From: Streptosporangium subroseum
GTDB lineage: Bacteria; Actinomycetota; Actinomycetes; Streptosporangiales; Streptosporangiaceae
Direction: 5' to 3'
Length of the DNA stretch: 64,000 nt
NCBI RefSeq assembly: GCF_900188345.1
Contig: NZ_FZOD01000015.1
Coordinates: 113,248-177,247 of the forward strand
Numbering within the stretch: position 1 is the stretch's first letter; every line of letters starts with the position of its first letter. Below are positions 34,948-47,728 of this stretch, piece by piece. The notes below the pieces were generated by a model. The model was not told the DNA's origin, did not search any database, and was given only the letters and a program-made list of their open reading frames with translations. The translations under genes and the position numbers were made by a program.

Positions 34948-36228
34948 ATGTCACGTCGCACTTCCCCCCTGAGCAGAAGCACAAAACTGGCGATGGGGGT
35001 GCTGATCGCCGCCAGTACCGCCCTCTCCGTCCCGTCGTCGGCGAGCGCGGACCCGGGCCCCGTCCACGCGGCGGCGTCCACGACCCGCGACGCCGAGCTG
35101 GCTCGTCGGCAGGCGCCGATGCTTGCCCTGGCCGACGAGCTCGAGGCGGCCGACCGATCCGGCGGCTCCGGTTTCGCCGGTGTGGTCCTGGACGTCCCGG
35201 GTGGTGTCGTCCACCTGTACTGGAAGGGCACCGCGCCCAAGGCGACCGGCGTCGCGGCGGCGAAGGCGCCACGGGGCATCCGGGTACGGGTGCATCCGGC
35301 GGCGTACTCCGCCGGTGAGTTGCAGAGGCGGGCGGATGAGATCATCCGTACCCGAGGCCTGGGCGCCGGCGGGGACGTCCACCGTGTGACGCCCCTGGCG
35401 GATGGCAGCGGCCTGGAGCTGGGCGTCACGAAGACGGCGGGAACGGCCGCCAGGACCGCCCCGGCCGATCCGCTCGTGGTCCGCACCGAGGCGGAGGCGG
35501 CGCCCACGCCCTACAACAACCGATGGGGCGGCAACTCGCCGTTCGAGGGCGGTATCCAGCTCAACGGCTGCAGCGCGGCCTTCGCCACGCTGCAGGCCCC
35601 GATGGCCGGAGACGGGCACTTCCCCGCGAAACTCGTCACCGCGGCGCACTGCTTCTCGGCGGTCGGGGATGAGGTGCGTACCGGAAACTCGGCCACGGGG
35701 GGTCCGATCGTCATCGGCCACGTCGAGGCGATCTATCCCCAGCTGGACTCCGCGATCATCGCGGTGGACTCGGGCAAGTACGTCACCGGCTGGATGTGGG
35801 ACGGCGGCGTGGAAGACGGGTCGGAGTACACCAAGCCGGTCGTGGGCACCTCCGCGGCACGGACCGGTTCGCTGGTGTGCACCTCGGGTGCGTGGAGTGG
35901 AGTCCACTGCGACATCAAGATCACCAAGACCGGTTCGACCCTGGACTGGGGAACGCACGTCTCCCGGGCGGTGTCCATCGGCGACCAGCTCCAGGGCCGG
36001 CTCGCCTCGGGCAATGGCGACAGCGGCGGACCCGTCTTCACCCTCACCGACGACTTCAGCAGCGTCCTCGCGGCCGGAGTGATCATCGGCGGGGACGACG
36101 GCCGCTCGGCGACGTGCACCTTCAGGTCCGGCCGCTGCTCGAGCAGGCTCTTCTTCACCGACTTCCGCACGGTGCGATCCTTCTGGGGTCTGTCCTGGAT
36201 GGCGGGCCAGGGGCCGGAAGGCCTCTGA
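34948..36228 (+). CDS. Secreted chymotrypsin-like (S1) serine protease
   Basis: A signal peptide (ending SASA) and a ~170-residue propeptide-like region precede the protease. The triad is visible: His in KLVTAAHCFS, Asp in PQLDSAIIAVD, Ser in SGNGDSGGPVF. The NGDSGGPV motif and general build resemble streptogrisin/S1 proteases of actinomycetes. Six cysteines in the mature part suggest three disulfides (e.g. NGCSAAF with AAHCFS). The protein should be exported and matured by removal of the propeptide. A modest AGGTGA site lies four bases before the ATG. No regulator is adjacent on this side except the LuxR-type gene downstream. Confidence 0.88.
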   Translation: MSRRTSPLSRSTKLAMGVLIAASTALSVPSSASADPGPVHAAASTTRDAELARRQAPMLALADELEAADRSGGSGFAGVVLDVPGGVVHLYWKGTAPKATGVAAAKAPRGIRVRVHPAAYSAGELQRRADEIIRTRGLGAGGDVHRVTPLADGSGLELGVTKTAGTAARTAPADPLVVRTEAEAAPTPYNNRWGGNSPFEGGIQLNGCSAAFATLQAPMAGDGHFPAKLVTAAHCFSAVGDEVRTGNSATGGPIVIGHVEAIYPQLDSAIIAVDSGKYVTGWMWDGGVEDGSEYTKPVVGTSAARTGSLVCTSGAWSGVHCDIKITKTGSTLDWGTHVSRAVSIGDQLQGRLASGNGDSGGPVFTLTDDFSSVLAAGVIIGGDDGRSATCTFRSGRCSSRLFFTDFRTVRSFWGLSWMAGQGPEGL

Positions 36229-36401
36229 GCACCTGATCGCACATCCGGACGCCGCGCTCTCGGAGACCCTCCCACGAGCGCGGCTCTTCCCTGTCCCCCG
36301 CCGCCGCGCGGCCTGCGAGCGGGCCCCAAGCGATTAACAAACGGTCGGCAATACGCCTTGTCCATCCTTATGTGGTCATTCAGCACGGAAGACGAGGCGT
36401 A

Positions 36402-39335
36402 ATGATCCAGGGCACACATCTTCGGCATCCGGATACCCGGGCAGGCCACAGGTTGATCGGCGGAACGACACACCGTACGACCGGCATGGTCGAGAGCGGG
36501 ACGGCCGCGGACGCCCATCCGCAGGCGGGGCGCTGGCCCCTCATCGGCCGCCAGGCGGAACTGGCGCGTTTCGTCCGGGTGCTGAAGGATCCGTGGAGCC
36601 AGAGCTTCGTGGTCTGCGGTCCATCCGGCGTCGGCAGGTCGCGGCTGCTGGAGGAGTTCATGTTCGCGGCCATGGGCGAGGGGTTCGAGGTGGGGTGGGC
36701 GGCCGCGAGCGCGGCGGTGGCGGAGGTCCCGCTGGGCGCGATCGCGCACCTGCTCCCTCCCGGCGTGGACCCGGCCTGCCCCGGGACGGGATTCGCCGCC
36801 GTGTCGAAGGCGCTGGCCGGAACGGACCGGCGCAGGCGGGTGGTCGTGGTCGATGACCTGCATCTCCTGGACGCGTCCTCGACGGTGCTGCTGAGACAGC
36901 TCGCGGACGCGGGCCTGATCTTCCTCGTCGGCGCGATCCGCACCGACGGGCCGTCCGCCGAGGCCGCCGAGGCCACGGAGGTGATCCGGTGGGGGGATTC
37001 GGCGCACAGGGTGGATCTGGTCGAATTCGGCCAGGACACGTCCGAGGAGCTCCTCCAGGCCGTACTCGGCGGACCCGTGGGGCGGCGTACCCTGCACGAG
37101 CTGTTCACCGCGTCCCGCGGCAATGTGCTCTATCTGCGCGAACTGGTGCTCGGCGCCCTCCACGCCGGGGTGCTGACCGGTGACGGGGCGGTATGGGAAC
37201 TGGTCAAGGGCTCAAAGGACTCATTACCGCGTACGCCGCTGCTGACCGAGCTGGTCGGCAACCGGCTGGCGTCCGCCGGTCTCGCGGGACGGCCGCTTCT
37301 GGAACTGCTCTCGCTGTGCGAGCCGCTGGGAATGGCCGACGTCGCCGCCTCCCCACAGATCCTGATCGATCTGGAACAGGCCGGGCTGATCCGCGCGACC
37401 GATGACGGGCGGCGCGTCAGCGTGACCCTGGCCCACCCGCTGTACGGGGAGGTGCTCCGCGAGCGGATCCCCCTCATGCGGCGCCGGGCCCTGCTGCTCC
37501 GGCAGGCCGAGCGGATCGAGGTCCACGGCGCCCACCGCCGCGACGACGCGCTGCGCATCGCCTCATGGCGGCTCGCGGCCACCGGCACCGCCGATCCCGC
37601 CCTGCTCATCCGGGCCGCGGCCACGGCTCGCCACACTCATGACCACGCCCGGGTCCTTTCCCTGCTCGGCGCGGTGCCCGCCGGGCATCACACCGCCGGG
37701 TCCTGGCTTCTGTACGGCGAGGCGCTCATGGAGACGGGCAGGTACGAAGAGGCCGAGGCGGCGCTGGCCGGAGCGTACGGGCAGGCGTCCACCGAAGGGG
37801 AACGCCAGGCCGTGACCAGGATGCGGACCCTCAACCTGTTCTGGACGGGCGTCCGGGCGGAGGAGGCCGTCGAACTCAACGACGAGGCACTCGCCCACGT
37901 CACCTGCGGCACCGATCGCGGGCTTCTGCTCATCACCAAGGCCACCATGATCACAATGTCCGGCCGGCCCGCGGAGGGGGTGGCGCTGCTGGATGAGGTC
38001 CTGGACGAAATACCGCGGGGGCAGAACGTCAACGCGCGGCTGTGGGGTGCGTCGGCGAAGGTGACGGGGCTGGCGCTGCTGGGCCGTACCCATGAGGCCC
38101 AGGCCCTGGCCGAGGTGATCGAGCGCACCTATCTGACGCGTCTGCACGATGGACACGCCCCGCCTCCACCACCGTTCGCCTGTCTGGTTCCGCTCACCCT
38201 CGTGGCATCGGAGCTCGGCCGGCTGGCCCTGGCTCGCGAGATCGGAACGCACGGCACCGCCGCCCTGCTCACCGAGCGCGGCAGAGGTTACGGACAGACC
38301 TGGATCGCGTTGAGCCAGGCACGCGTGGAGTGGCTGGCGGGACGGCTGGCCACCGCGCGTCACTGGTACGTGGAGGCGGCGAACCTGGCCCACGCTCACC
38401 GTCACATCAAACCGCTGCGTCTCATCCTTTCCGGTCTGGCCGCGACCGCCGGTCTCCTCGGCGACCTCGACGTGGCACAGGCCGCCCTGGACGAGCTCAA
38501 GGCCTATCCGAGCGCGGGACTTTTCGCCGGTGAGGAATATCTGGGAGAGGCCTGGGTGCTGGCGGTCCGGGGGCACCTGGCCGGGGCCCGGGAGATCCTC
38601 GTTCACGCCGCCGGAGTGGCGCGGGACGCCGACCAGTTCACGTCCGAGGCGCTGCTGCTCACCGACGTGGCCCGCCTCGGTGGTGCCCGGCAGGTGACCG
38701 ATCGTCTCACGGAGCTCGCCCTGATATGCGATGGCGACTTCGCGGCGGCTCGGGCGCGCCTGGCCGCCGCCCTCGCCGCGAACGACCCGTCGCGGCTTCT
38801 CGAGGCCGCCGGCATGCTCGAAGAGATCGGCGCGGACCTGCTGGCCGCCGAGGCCGCCACCGCCGCTGCCGCCGCCTGGCGGCAGAACGGCGCCCCCCGG
38901 CAGGCCGCCGCCGCGGCCGGACAGGCTCTGGAGGCGACGGCACGCTGCGGGGGCGCGGGCACGCCCATCCTCGCCACCGCGCAGGCGACCTCCTCCCTCA
39001 CCGGGCGCGAACGCGACATCGCCCTGCTCGCCGCCGGTGGCGCCCCCAGCAAGGACATCGCCCAGACCCTGGTGCTGTCGGTGCGCACCGTCGACAACCA
39101 TCTGCAGAAGATCTATACCAAGCTCGGCGTCACCACTCGACGTGACCTCGCCCGCATCCTGCAGGGGAAACCCTCTCGAAGGGTCTCCGCGCCCGCCCCT
39201 CCGGCTCGGGTTCCCCCCGCACCGTGGAGACAGTGCCGGGGGAACCCGTCAACGCGCCAGTACGGCCTTCAGGCCGACCAGGCCCCGCACAGACCGGGCG
39301 CCATGCCGCCCTGGAGAGGTGGAAAAACAATGTAA
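36402..39335 (+). CDS. LuxR-family regulator with N-terminal AAA/STAND ATPase (MalT/LAL-like)
   Basis: The ATPase begins at LIGRQAELARFVRVL and has the P-loop-like GPSGVGRSRLLEEF and the Walker B VVVVDDLHLLDA. The middle ~500 residues are helical repeats of the LAL/MalT type (YEEAEAALAGAYGQA). The C-terminus has the LuxR HTH: SSLTGRERDIALLAAGGAPS then KDIAQTLVLSVRTVDNHLQK. A 50-residue Pro/Arg-rich tail follows the HTH. The P-loop ends GRSR instead of GKS/T, so ATP binding may be altered. The start is uncertain: GTG 36372, ATG 36402 (GAGG nearby) or ATG 36486 are possible. Confidence 0.88.
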   Translation: MIQGTHLRHPDTRAGHRLIGGTTHRTTGMVESGTAADAHPQAGRWPLIGRQAELARFVRVLKDPWSQSFVVCGPSGVGRSRLLEEFMFAAMGEGFEVGWAAASAAVAEVPLGAIAHLLPPGVDPACPGTGFAAVSKALAGTDRRRRVVVVDDLHLLDASSTVLLRQLADAGLIFLVGAIRTDGPSAEAAEATEVIRWGDSAHRVDLVEFGQDTSEELLQAVLGGPVGRRTLHELFTASRGNVLYLRELVLGALHAGVLTGDGAVWELVKGSKDSLPRTPLLTELVGNRLASAGLAGRPLLELLSLCEPLGMADVAASPQILIDLEQAGLIRATDDGRRVSVTLAHPLYGEVLRERIPLMRRRALLLRQAERIEVHGAHRRDDALRIASWRLAATGTADPALLIRAAATARHTHDHARVLSLLGAVPAGHHTAGSWLLYGEALMETGRYEEAEAALAGAYGQASTEGERQAVTRMRTLNLFWTGVRAEEAVELNDEALAHVTCGTDRGLLLITKATMITMSGRPAEGVALLDEVLDEIPRGQNVNARLWGASAKVTGLALLGRTHEAQALAEVIERTYLTRLHDGHAPPPPPFACLVPLTLVASELGRLALAREIGTHGTAALLTERGRGYGQTWIALSQARVEWLAGRLATARHWYVEAANLAHAHRHIKPLRLILSGLAATAGLLGDLDVAQAALDELKAYPSAGLFAGEEYLGEAWVLAVRGHLAGAREILVHAAGVARDADQFTSEALLLTDVARLGGARQVTDRLTELALICDGDFAAARARLAAALAANDPSRLLEAAGMLEEIGADLLAAEAATAAAAAWRQNGAPRQAAAAAGQALEATARCGGAGTPILATAQATSSLTGRERDIALLAAGGAPSKDIAQTLVLSVRTVDNHLQKIYTKLGVTTRRDLARILQGKPSRRVSAPAPPARVPPAPWRQCRGNPSTRQYGLQADQAPHRPGAMPPWRGGKTM

Positions 39336-39813
39336 ATCTACCTGTTAAGTGGGTATTGTTCGCATCCGCCGGAGATGCTTGGCTTTCTGTATGCCGACCG
39401 AGATCGTTCTGGCGAGACGGTTGTACGTCGATCTGATGCGAGCCGGTGCCACCCGCTGTCCCACCGGCTGAGCGCACCGGCGTTCCGGCGCCTGACGCCG
39501 TCCTCCTCCCGAACCACACCGAACGGTCCCGTTCTCGCAGGCTCAACGATGCCCTCCGCCCCCGAAGGAGCCGCCCGCACGCCCGCACCGACGCCGTCTC
39601 ACGACCCTGAGGACGTGTGCCGGCGACGTGTGCCGGCAGTGGACACCGGTGCCCGCGCCGAAACCCTGACCGGCACCGCTCCGGTCGCCTGCCCGCCCAG
39701 CTGGGCGGGCAGGCGACCGGCCTTAGGTCACGGCATCGGCGGCGATTTCCCGAAGGTCGTCCGAGGATTCACCGAACCACCCCGCCGACGCCATGGCAGG
39801 TCACCGTGGCCCC
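39336..39813. other. Intergenic region between convergent luxR-type and subtilase genes
   Basis: About 480 bases without a supported gene. A 40-bp perfect palindrome lies at 39681-39720; the rest shows nothing recognisable. Confidence 0.5.
39681..39720. terminator. Perfect 40-bp palindrome, likely bidirectional terminator
   Basis: The arms 39681-39700 and 39701-39720 are exact reverse complements with no loop bases (left arm CCGGTCGCCTGCCCGCCCAG). In RNA it forms a ~18-bp hairpin. It lies between two convergent genes. Confidence 0.7.
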
Positions 39814-43263
<3,450 letters not shown>

Positions 43264-43436
43264 AGGGGGCTCCTTCGTTCATATGCGCGCGTAGTGCGCC
43301 TGAACGCTGGCATCCGCCCTTGTCGGCTGACAAGCTAAGTGGACGGCGAGTTCATGTCAGGTGACAGGAATACGACAGCCCGGGTCGGCCACCGTTCCCG
43401 CTGCCGGACGATCGCCGTGGCCGCGAGGAGGCAGGC

Positions 43437-44420
43437 GTGCTTGAAGTGATCGGACTGAGCCAGCAGGACGAGGCGGTGTACGACGCCCTCGTCCGCAGAA
43501 CGCAGGCGACGATGTCCGAGCTCGTCCGAGATTGCCATCTTCCGGCGGCGGCCGCCAGACGGACGTTGCGGTCGCTCGTCGAGCTCGGCCTGGCCACCCG
43601 CTCGACGGGGCGTCCCATCCGCTACGTCGCCGTCTCGCCGGACAGCGGGCTGGAGGCCATCCTGCGCGAGCGCGAAGCCGCGCTGCACGATGTCCGCTCG
43701 CATGTCCGGACGTTGATGAAGATGTATCGCGCGGGCACCCGGTTCGCCCATCCGGGTGAGCTGATCGAGGTGGTCTCGGGACGCGACGAGGTCAACCACC
43801 ACTGGCTGCAGATGCAGCAGAACACCCGCGCCCAGGTCCGCGGGTTCGACTGCCCGCCCTACGCCGCCCCGGAGGCGCACACGGAGCCGAACCACGTCGA
43901 GCTCGCCCTGCTGAGGCGGGGCGTGAAGTACCGGGTCATCTACGACAAGAGCGCCATCGAGCTGCCCGGCTGGCTGGACGACGTCACGGCCGGAATGCAG
44001 CATGGAGAGCAGGCCAGGATCGCCGCCCAGCTGCCGATGAAGCTGGCGATCTCCGATGACCGGATGGCCATCATCCCCCTGCTCCGGCTCGGCGACGACG
44101 CGGTCACGGCGTCGTACCTGATCCATCCCTCACCGCTCCTGGACGCGCTGGTCGCCCTCTTCGAGGCGGTGTGGGCGCGCAGCGTCCCGGTCCGGCTGAC
44201 CGCACCCGGCGTGGACGACTCCGGCACGGAGGAATTGTCCGAGGAGGAGTCGAGGCTGCTGACGCTGCTGGCCTCGGGAGCGACCGACAAGGCGGCCAGC
44301 CGCGCCCTGGGGTGGAGCGAGCGGACCGTGCAGAGACACGTCACCAAGCTGATGGACCGGGTCGGGGCGCAGACCCGGTTCCAGATCGCCATGGAGGCCA
44401 CCCGGCGCGGCTGGATCTGA
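43437..44420 (+). CDS. TrmB-like/LuxR-type two-HTH regulator
   Basis: The N-terminus has a TrmB-like winged helix (QQDEAVYDALVRRTQATMSE and LRSLVELGLATRSTGRPIRY) and a short coiled segment; the middle is a PLD-like sensor region (ELIEVVSGRDEVNHHW, VKYRVIYDKSAIE); the C-terminus has a LuxR-type HTH (LLTLLASGATDKAASRALG, ERTVQRHVTKLMDRVGAQTR). This two-HTH design is common in actinomycete regulators. GTG with GAGGAGG upstream. It is divergent from the subtilase gene, with a 173-base gap that should hold both promoters, so it may control that protease. Confidence 0.85.
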   Translation: MLEVIGLSQQDEAVYDALVRRTQATMSELVRDCHLPAAAARRTLRSLVELGLATRSTGRPIRYVAVSPDSGLEAILREREAALHDVRSHVRTLMKMYRAGTRFAHPGELIEVVSGRDEVNHHWLQMQQNTRAQVRGFDCPPYAAPEAHTEPNHVELALLRRGVKYRVIYDKSAIELPGWLDDVTAGMQHGEQARIAAQLPMKLAISDDRMAIIPLLRLGDDAVTASYLIHPSPLLDALVALFEAVWARSVPVRLTAPGVDDSGTEELSEEESRLLTLLASGATDKAASRALGWSERTVQRHVTKLMDRVGAQTRFQIAMEATRRGWI

Positions 44421-44598
44421 CCTGCGATCCCGGCGATCATGCGCAGTTATGCGGTCGGCGCGCTGCGGCTGCTCAACTTCACCGACATCGCCGAGAGAAC
44501 CCGCGGGCCCGCGACGACTTCGGCAGTCCGTTGATCGCTCTCGGCCTCACCATGTGAGAACTCTGTCGGCCCTGGGGTCCGTCTCGAAAGGATCCGAA

Positions 44599-44667
44599 TT
44601 GTTTTTGCGCGAGATCAATCCTCATATGGAATTCTGGTATGCATTCTTCTCTTGCATAAAATTTTAA
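44599..44667 (+). CDS. Possible 22-residue aromatic-rich peptide
   Basis: A TTG codon with AAGGA six bases upstream opens a 22-codon frame that ends MEFWYAFFSCIKF, with W, Y and four F residues. The stop is 16 bases before the next start. It could be a leader peptide, a toxin-like or RiPP-precursor-like peptide, or a chance frame. Confidence 0.25.
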   Translation: MFLREINPHMEFWYAFFSCIKF

Positions 44668-44683
44668 CGGGAGGATAGCCAAT

Positions 44684-44935
44684 ATGCTCGGCCGGCTTTC
44701 CGGCCCGCAGGTGCCGAAGACCCAGGAGGATTGGCGCTCGCCGTCGGGAGTGATGCCCGTGTTTATCGATCGCAGGCGCGGGGACATTTGTTGTCGTAAT
44801 CGCTCATTCCGGGCGAATCGACGGATCCTGGAGGCTGACATGAACGGATACCTACCGTACCGTGAAACCGGCCCATCTGCCCGCACTGGGGCCGTACGCG
44901 GCTGGCAGGCGGACATTCTCCGCGGCGAGTCGTAA
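44684..44935 (+). CDS. Possible 83-residue protein upstream of prolyl oligopeptidase
   Basis: ATG at 44684 has GGGAGG nine bases upstream. The frame has no hydrophobic or conserved motif I recognise and contains a CC pair and many Arg. An internal ATG at 44840 has an even better site (GGAGG, five bases) and would give a 31-residue peptide starting MNGYLPYRETG. The frame ends 84 bases before the peptidase start. Confidence 0.3.
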   Translation: MLGRLSGPQVPKTQEDWRSPSGVMPVFIDRRRGDICCRNRSFRANRRILEADMNGYLPYRETGPSARTGAVRGWQADILRGES

Positions 44936-45019
44936 CTGAGTGAGCCGAGGTGCTGCGGTGTGTACAGGCCGCAGTACCTCGAGCTGTGGCAGGTGGGGCG
45001 ATGCATTCGGGGGGCGTTT

Positions 45020-47146
45020 ATGGCGCGATTGTTTTACCCTGCCGCTTGGCGCAGTGATGCGGTAGAAGATCTGTTCGAATTCCCGGTTCCCGATCCCTAC
45101 CGTTGGCTGGAAGACGGCAATGACGCGCGCGTGCGGGACTGGGCCGCTGCCCAGGATCGTCTCTTCCGCGCGTCCAGCGCCGGATGGTGTGAGAAGCAAT
45201 CGTGGGCTTCCTTGGTGGATCAGGTGTCGTCCTTCGGTGTGTCGGAGCCTCCGACGGCGCGTGGTTCGGTCATGTTCCTCGCCGAGCAGCTCCGTGAGGA
45301 TGAGCAACGACGCCTGCTCATCGTTGACGCGGAGGGAAACAGGCGGGTGCTGGTCGATCCGGTGGAGATCGATCCGTCCGGTCATACCGGGCTGTATGCC
45401 TGGTGGCCATCGCGCGAGGGCGAGCGTGTGGCCGTCCAGATGGAGGTCGCCGAGCAGCCCGGCAGCGACATCCTGGTGCTGGACGTCCATACCGGCGAAG
45501 CGGTGGACGGGCCGTTGCCACGCGCCCGTAACACCTCACTCGCCTGGCTGCCCGGAGGGGACGCGTTCTACTACGTCAGCCGTGTTCCCGATGAGGAACT
45601 GGCCCCCGGCGACACGCGTCTGCAGCGGCGAGTGAGGTTGCACCGGATCGGTTCGCCCTGGCAGAGCGACGCGGTGGTGTTCGGCGGCGACGATGCTCCA
45701 GACCACTATTACGGTCTCACGGTCAGCGCCGACGGCCGTTATCTGGCGGTCACCGCGATGGCTGGGATCGCCTCACCCAACGATGTGTACGTGGCCGAGC
45801 TCGTCGATCCGGAAGCTCCGCATTTCATCAAGGTCGTGGATGGACACACCACACGCGCCCGCGTTCTTCCCCGCTTCCTCGCGGACAACGATCTGCTGCT
45901 GGTCACCGACTACCAGGCCCCGTGCGGCCGCATCTGCATGGCGCACCGGCACGATACCGATCCGGCCGCATGGCGTGAGCTGGTAGCCGAGGACCCCCAG
46001 GCCCCCTTGGACGAGTGTGTGGTCCTGGACGACCCGGCACTTCCGCGGCCCCTCCTGCTGGTGGCGCGTTCCCGCCACGGCACCTCCACCCTGACACTGC
46101 ACGACCTGGCCAGTGGCCGGCCGCTCACCGATCTGCCCCTTCCCGGCGCGGGCGTCGTGTCATCCCTGCGCGCAAACAGCCCACGCGGACATCGCGCATG
46201 GTTCAGCTACTGCGACGCGACCACACCCCCCACCATCTATCGCTACGACGCCACCAGCGGGAAGACGGAGCGGGAAACCGGCGCCACGACAGCCGGACAT
46301 ACTCCAGAGATTCGCAGCAGCAGCGTTCGCTATCCCGCCGGCGACGGCACCGAGATCACGCTGTTCCTGTTCACCCCGGCCGAAGAACAGCAGGGTCCCC
46401 GCCCCACCCTCCTTTACGGCTACGGCAGCTTCGGCATGCCGATGCGCCCCTGGTTCTTCCCCGCGGCAGCCGCATGGGTCAGCGCCGGCGGCACCTACGC
46501 GGTCGCCTGTGTACGCGGAGGCGGCGAAGAAGGCCAGAGCTGGCACGACGCCGGCCGTGGACCGCACAAACACCGCGCGATCAGCGACTTCAACGACGCC
46601 GCGACCTGGCTCATCAACACCGGCCGAACCACCCGCGACCAGCTGGTGAGCTTCGGCCAATCCGCCGGCGGGCTACTGGTCACGGCCGCCGCCACCCAGC
46701 GACCGGACCTGTACGCCGCGGTCATCGCCGAAGGCCCGCTATGTGACATGGTGCGCTACGAAAACTTCGGCCTGGGATGCACCTGGACGGACGAATTCGG
46801 TACCGCCTCCCAACCCGAACAGCTGCAATGGCTACTCGGATACTCCCCCTACCACAACATCAAGCCCGGAGCCCTTTATCCTGCATTCCTTCTCACCGGC
46901 GCGGTAACCGATCTGCAGACCGGAGAGGCACACGTCACCAAAATGTGCGCGGCCCTCCAACACGCCACCGGCAGTGACCGACCGATCCTCATGCGTCGAG
47001 AACCCGACACCGCCCACGCCGCCTCCCCCGCGAGCATAGAACGCGACCTGACCGCGGATATCCTGGCCTTCGCCGGAAAATACGCCGGTCTATCGCCGAA
47101 AAAGCCAACCATGCGTCTTCATGAGGCCGTCGTAGAACCAAGCTGA
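45020..47146 (+). CDS. Prolyl oligopeptidase (S9A) family serine peptidase
   Basis: A 708-residue cytosolic peptidase. The N-terminal DPYRWLEDGNDARVRDWAAA is the family signature; residues ~75-430 form the beta-propeller lid; the C-terminal hydrolase has Ser548 in VSFGQSAGGLLV, Asp631 in GAVTDLQTGEAHVTKM and His666 in REPDTAHAAS, plus the YGYGSFGMPM and VRGGGEEGQSWHDAG segments. These enzymes cut short peptides after proline. ATG at 45020 matches the usual family start (MARLFYPA); GTG 44960 is an alternative. The upstream small frames raise the option that it processes a co-encoded peptide, but no modification enzyme is adjacent. Confidence 0.9.
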   Translation: MARLFYPAAWRSDAVEDLFEFPVPDPYRWLEDGNDARVRDWAAAQDRLFRASSAGWCEKQSWASLVDQVSSFGVSEPPTARGSVMFLAEQLREDEQRRLLIVDAEGNRRVLVDPVEIDPSGHTGLYAWWPSREGERVAVQMEVAEQPGSDILVLDVHTGEAVDGPLPRARNTSLAWLPGGDAFYYVSRVPDEELAPGDTRLQRRVRLHRIGSPWQSDAVVFGGDDAPDHYYGLTVSADGRYLAVTAMAGIASPNDVYVAELVDPEAPHFIKVVDGHTTRARVLPRFLADNDLLLVTDYQAPCGRICMAHRHDTDPAAWRELVAEDPQAPLDECVVLDDPALPRPLLLVARSRHGTSTLTLHDLASGRPLTDLPLPGAGVVSSLRANSPRGHRAWFSYCDATTPPTIYRYDATSGKTERETGATTAGHTPEIRSSSVRYPAGDGTEITLFLFTPAEEQQGPRPTLLYGYGSFGMPMRPWFFPAAAAWVSAGGTYAVACVRGGGEEGQSWHDAGRGPHKHRAISDFNDAATWLINTGRTTRDQLVSFGQSAGGLLVTAAATQRPDLYAAVIAEGPLCDMVRYENFGLGCTWTDEFGTASQPEQLQWLLGYSPYHNIKPGALYPAFLLTGAVTDLQTGEAHVTKMCAALQHATGSDRPILMRREPDTAHAASPASIERDLTADILAFAGKYAGLSPKKPTMRLHEAVVEPS

Positions 47147-47335
47147 GAATGGCCTGACTGTAAATACTGGAATCAGGCGGCATACAGAAAATCGGCGGTT
47201 AACCGATCCTGAAACGTTCAGGCGTGCAAAAACGATCCCGCGTTGTGTTCGTTCTTGCTTTACCTGATGCGGCCCGGGTGGCCGACGGCGAACTCGTCGA
47301 AGGCTTCATGGGGTCTTCGCACCCCGGACGGCCGC

Positions 47336-47728
47336 TTACCCCGTGCTCGCGGGCAGGTGGTGCAGGGCGTCGACCAGGGGGGCGAGCTCCGGGGTCCGCT
47401 CCGCTCCGGCCAGAGCGTCGGCGAGGACGTCGTCGTAGGTCGGACGGGCCCGGGTCAGCAGCCCCCAGCCCTTGTCGGTGAGCTCGGTGTAGATGCCGCG
47501 CCGGTCGTCCTGGCAGAGGACCCGGGTCAGCAGGCCCCGGTCTTCGAGCCGGTTGACCAGCCGCGTGGTGGCGCTGCCGGACAGTGCCGCGGCCCGGGCC
47601 AGCTGCTGCATACGCATGTGCCAGCCGTCCTGGCGCGACAACGCGTCCAGAACCGTGTATTCGACCACCGACAGGCCGTGACCGGCCTGCAGCGCCCTCT
47701 CCAGTTCGGCAATCGCCGCCTTCAACAT
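47336..47728 (-). CDS. MarR-family regulator, probably 5'-truncated
   Basis: The winged helix is clear: LSVVEYTVLDALSRQDGWHM, QLARAAALSGSATTRLVNR, DRGLLTRVLCQDDRRGIYTE. The family normally begins with ~15 more residues before ELERALQAGHG. Here the sequence before about 47710 belongs to a broken MFS gene on the other strand, and the only ATG (47726-47728) lies inside that MFS sequence. The gene has therefore probably lost its own start and promoter; whether the fortuitous ATG allows expression is unclear. At 130 residues it is about 15 shorter than usual. Confidence 0.7.
   Translation of the reverse strand: MLKAAIAELERALQAGHGLSVVEYTVLDALSRQDGWHMRMQQLARAAALSGSATTRLVNRLEDRGLLTRVLCQDDRRGIYTELTDKGWGLLTRARPTYDDVLADALAGAERTPELAPLVDALHHLPASTG

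Larger units (their letters stand above)
44421..45019. other. AT-rich leader region before the prolyl oligopeptidase gene
   Basis: This 600-base region is AT-richer than its neighbours between about 44580 and 44700. It contains two or three short frames with good ribosome sites (44599, 44684, 44840) and a possible C-terminal relic at 44440-44560. Nothing matches a known family. Confidence 0.45.

Noticed and set aside
44440..44560. Protein-coding gene following the TrmB/LuxR regulator
   Set aside because: Only short pieces such as MRSYAVGALRLLNFTDIAE and DDFGSPLIALGLTM in different frames; could be a relic, but no family could be named.
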